The notes beneath the pieces are model-generated. The model had not been told where the DNA came from, made no database searches, and saw only the letters and a program-made list of their open reading frames with translations. Positions 61,717 through 64,000 of a stretch of DNA of 64,000 nt are shown one piece after another. Made by a program: the position numbers and the translations under genes. This DNA is from an uncultured Draconibacterium sp. GTDB taxonomy: Bacteria > Bacteroidota > Bacteroidia > Bacteroidales > Prolixibacteraceae. The stretch spans positions 121,978-185,977 of the forward strand of contig NZ_CAJXTC010000007.1 in the NCBI RefSeq assembly GCF_913060805.1, read 5' to 3'. Position 1 is the first letter of the stretch; every line of letters starts with the position of its first letter.

Positions 61717-63039
61717 CTACTCGTTCGCCCATTCAAATCCCAGTTTGTTCATCTGTTCAAACACTTCTCTGAAACCTTTCCATGTTCCCAAATCGTTTAC
61801 GGTTTCGTTGTGCCAGACACTTACAAATGTACCACCAACATTTTTAACTTCCTGCATAATCTTTTTTATTTCTTCAAAAGCTTTTTCCGGTGATAGCTGA
61901 AGGTAATAACGCAACGTTCCGTCCATAATATTGAATGGTATGATTTTCAGGTTCGTTACCGATTCGTGTTTCAGGTCGTAGAAACAATAAGGCGTGCAAA
62001 TTCCGCCTCTGAATCCCGGTTGAGCAGAGTAACCGAGTGTGTAGTCTTCTTCAATGCCGGCTTTAATTAAGCGGGTATATGTTTTCGGAAATTTCAACCG
62101 AAGGTAATGTTGCCGACTTTTGGAGATTGGTTTGCCGATAATTTCTTCCAAGCGTTGTTTTTCCAATCTAACTTTCTTTTTGCCTTTTTTCTTGCTACTG
62201 CCAAACGACGGATGAATACCCACATCGTATTTTTCGGCCGTACTTTTTATCAGCTCGCGGTATTCTTTGTTGGTGTGGGCAATGTTTTTGTCGTAACGGC
62301 CATAATCGCCCAGCAAAAAGAAGAACTTTACTTTATCCTCGTTCCCTGCAAATACACTGTCGAGATAATCGTAAGTATCATACGGATCGGATTCTTTTCC
62401 GCCTAATACGCGTTTGCGTTTTATGGTATCTTGCCGGTTGCCTTTTACCAACGATTTTGCCCAGGCTGCTGTTGTGCGCAGAAAACCCTTGTTTTGGTAG
62501 GCGTAAGCATTATCGATATCGATGGTTGAAATGAACTTAAATTTCGATTCGATGTAGTTAAACTTCGGGTATTTCTCTTTCAGCAATTTTGCCAGTAGTT
62601 TTGCCCAAATATTTACAACAGGTTTTTGCAGCAAATTATATTTTGTAAGAATACTGTTCTGATAAGGATAACGCCCCAGTTTATCGCGGTTTTTATCTAC
62701 ATATTCTTCGTGGCGGGTAACCAGATAAAACGATGCTGCAAAAGGATCGAAAGGCAGATCGGAATCTTTCGAAGTTTCGCAGAAATATTTTTCGCCTTCG
62801 TACCGAACAGTATTAATAGTCGGTTTTATAAGTGCATTTTGAAAAATGAGTTTGTGCGGTTTGATGTAAAATTCGTCGCCAAACTTCTCGTATGAATAGT
62901 TGATCTTTGGTAATTCCGACTTTCGAAACTCCGCAGAATTCTGAGTAAAAGCTATTTCCGTTTGCAAAATGTTCGCGAAGATCAGTTTTGCAATGTACTC
63001 AATCCGTGGGTTAACTTCGTCGGAATAAAAAAGTATCAT
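61717..63039 (-). CDS. Second polysaccharide deacetylase family protein, DUF7033-type
   Basis: A 440-residue protein with a distinct N-terminal domain (about residues 1-170; FYSDEVNPRIEYIAKLIFAN, then SFYLVTRHEEYV). A NodB-like deacetylase region follows (FISTIDIDNAYA, DVGIHPSFGSS, the closing VSVWHNETVND). The metal-ligand pattern is diverged from classic NodB (TIDIDN in place of SFDDG), so activity is uncertain. It is the first gene of the run after radC. Its partner deacetylase lies two genes downstream. Confidence 0.78.
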   Translation of the reverse strand: MILFYSDEVNPRIEYIAKLIFANILQTEIAFTQNSAEFRKSELPKINYSYEKFGDEFYIKPHKLIFQNALIKPTINTVRYEGEKYFCETSKDSDLPFDPFAASFYLVTRHEEYVDKNRDKLGRYPYQNSILTKYNLLQKPVVNIWAKLLAKLLKEKYPKFNYIESKFKFISTIDIDNAYAYQNKGFLRTTAAWAKSLVKGNRQDTIKRKRVLGGKESDPYDTYDYLDSVFAGNEDKVKFFFLLGDYGRYDKNIAHTNKEYRELIKSTAEKYDVGIHPSFGSSKKKGKKKVRLEKQRLEEIIGKPISKSRQHYLRLKFPKTYTRLIKAGIEEDYTLGYSAQPGFRGGICTPYCFYDLKHESVTNLKIIPFNIMDGTLRYYLQLSPEKAFEEIKKIMQEVKNVGGTFVSVWHNETVNDLGTWKGFREVFEQMNKLGFEWANE

Positions 63040-63053
63040 TTTCGTTCGATTTA

Positions 63054-63752
63054 TTAGTTTAACATTCCTTCGTCGGCTAAACTCAGGTAACTGTTCTGCC
63101 CAACAATAATGTGGTCGAGCACAGTTATATCCATAATTTCAGCCGCACTTTTAATTTTATTGGTAATATTCAGATCGGCATTTGATGCCTGCATGGTTCC
63201 CGAAGGATGGTTGTGGCAGAGAATAATGGCACTGGCCATTTTATCAAGTGCATTTTTTAATATCAGTCGCACATCGATTACGGTGCCCGAAATTCCGCCC
63301 TGGCTCACCATAAACGAGTCGATAATCCGGTTGCCACGGTTGAGCAGCAAAATCCAAAACTCTTCGTGATTCAAATCGCCAAGCATTGGCATAAAATAAT
63401 CAGCTGCGTCTTTGCTTCCGGTTATTTGTTTTTTATTGAATACATCGGCATCTTTCCGGCGTTTTCCTAGTTCTAAAGCAGCAACAATGGTAACAGCTTT
63501 TGCTTCGCCAATTCCCTGAAATTTTGTTAGATATTCGATGCTTTTTCTGCCCAGATCGTTAAGGTTATTTTCAACAGAAGTTAAAATACGCCTGGAGAGT
63601 TCTACGGCTGTTTCTTCAATATTGCCCGATCCAATTAAAATGGCAATAAGTTCTGCATCGGTTAGCGACCGCGGTCCTTTGCTCAATAATTTTTCGCGCG
63701 GACGATCTTCAACAGCCCAGTCTTTTATATTTAGTTTTTTGTATTCACCCAT
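63054..63752 (-). CDS. radC: RadC family JAMM-domain protein
   Basis: A 232-residue RadC-like protein. The N-terminal helix-hairpin-helix (AELIAILIGSGNIEETAVEL, YLTKFQGIGEAKAVTIVAAL) comes first, then a JAB1/MPN domain with the metal site CHNHPSGT near residue 179 and a downstream aspartate (VLDHIIVGQNS). The name comes from an old link to repair, but the real activity is unproven. In Bacteroidales it usually follows rpsT, as here. Confidence 0.9.
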   Translation of the reverse strand: MGEYKKLNIKDWAVEDRPREKLLSKGPRSLTDAELIAILIGSGNIEETAVELSRRILTSVENNLNDLGRKSIEYLTKFQGIGEAKAVTIVAALELGKRRKDADVFNKKQITGSKDAADYFMPMLGDLNHEEFWILLLNRGNRIIDSFMVSQGGISGTVIDVRLILKNALDKMASAIILCHNHPSGTMQASNADLNITNKIKSAAEIMDITVLDHIIVGQNSYLSLADEGMLN

Positions 63753-63842
63753 TTATCCCGGAGTTCTATCCTAAAATTAATTATAATTAGTAATTTCTGA
63801 AATACTAAATTATAGTTACAGAACATACGGGATTATGAAACA

Positions 63843-63873
63843 CAAAAAAACCTCCCCGAAACTCGGAGAGGTT
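63843..63873 (-). terminator. Terminator of rpsT
   Basis: On the minus strand AACCTCTCCGA and TCGGGGAGGTT (63849-63859 and 63863-63873) form an 11-pair stem with one wobble. A T run follows (the A run at 63843-63850). Confidence 0.85.
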
Positions 63874-63899
63874 TTCTATATAATGTGGTTTTTCTCTTC

Positions 63900-64000
63900 T
63901 TACAACGAATTAACCTGAGTGGATAATTTCGATTTTAAGTTTGCAGCTTTGTTTTTATGAATGATATTGCGTTTCGCTAATTTATCAATCATAGCAACAA
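63900..64000 (-). CDS. rpsT: Ribosomal protein S20, C-terminal part (partial)
   Basis: The last 33 codons of the 30S protein S20 are visible: the frame reads [20 protein letters not shown], then [10 protein letters not shown] and a TAA stop. This is the usual ending of Bacteroidota S20. S20 binds 16S rRNA early in assembly. The start lies beyond the window. The terminator follows 27 bases after the stop. Confidence 0.93.
   Translation of the reverse strand, partial: VAMIDKLAKRNIIHKNKAANLKSKLSTQVNSL

Overview
The window reads as the chromosome of a member of the Bacteroidota, most likely a Marinilabiliales or Prolixibacteraceae-type Bacteroidales bacterium. The signs are C-terminal type IX secretion (T9SS) signals on two secreted proteases, a fused SecDF, a DUF4271-hemD-rnpA run, an rpsT-radC neighbourhood, a LytS/LytTR sensor pair, an ECF sigma/DUF4252 module, and repeated TAnnTTTG promoter elements typical of the phylum. 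The genus is a guess. No rRNA, tRNA, insertion sequence, prophage or CRISPR array was recognised.

Layout. 1-14069: a TAT-exported Gfo/Idh/MocA oxidoreductase; peroxide defence (ahpC-osmC); a two-component system; a DEAD-box helicase; an outer-membrane barrel; a creatininase-family hydrolase; a frameshifted ORF6N gene; peptidase E; an AspT-type transporter; thioredoxin plus a GH32 fructan hydrolase. 14070-15116: a 1-kb non-coding stretch with seven direct copies of ACAAACCC. 15117-20339: two tandem paralogous T9SS metalloprotease-like proteins with a 37-residue membrane protein between them. 20408-22598: tyrA and a DAHP synthase/chorismate mutase, preceded by a Phe/Tyr-rich leader peptide and a terminator, which is an apparent transcription attenuator. 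22649-29881: rnpA, hemD, DUF4271, a tRNA-dihydrouridine synthase, polA, queD and mntP. 30006-31998: ECF sigma factor, small membrane protein, DUF4252 protein. 32026-34923: lysA-like decarboxylase and an FAD protein. 35213-41202: a complete ATPase-permease-permease-adaptor-TolC export operon, followed by a DUF5916 outer-membrane protein. 44101-57977: mdh, a retropepsin-like protein, a lipoprotein, a TolB-like protein, secDF, tatA, a Na/Ca exchanger, lolD, a TIGR02757 protein, a GxxExxY protein, a TrmN6-like methyltransferase, a flavodoxin and a flavin reductase. 58054-64000: upp, a four-gene envelope-glycan set (two acyltransferase-fold proteins, two NodB-type deacetylases), radC and the 3' end of rpsT.

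Together the genes describe core metabolism and envelope biogenesis rather than a recent island. The most striking signals lie between genes. They are the aromatic attenuator, the ACAAACCC array, a perfect CTAG heptad array at the helicase stop codon, and several families of intergenic inverted repeats (near 2.9, 5.1-5.5, 25.9, 36.0, 41.3, 45.2, 52.4 and 55.4 kb).
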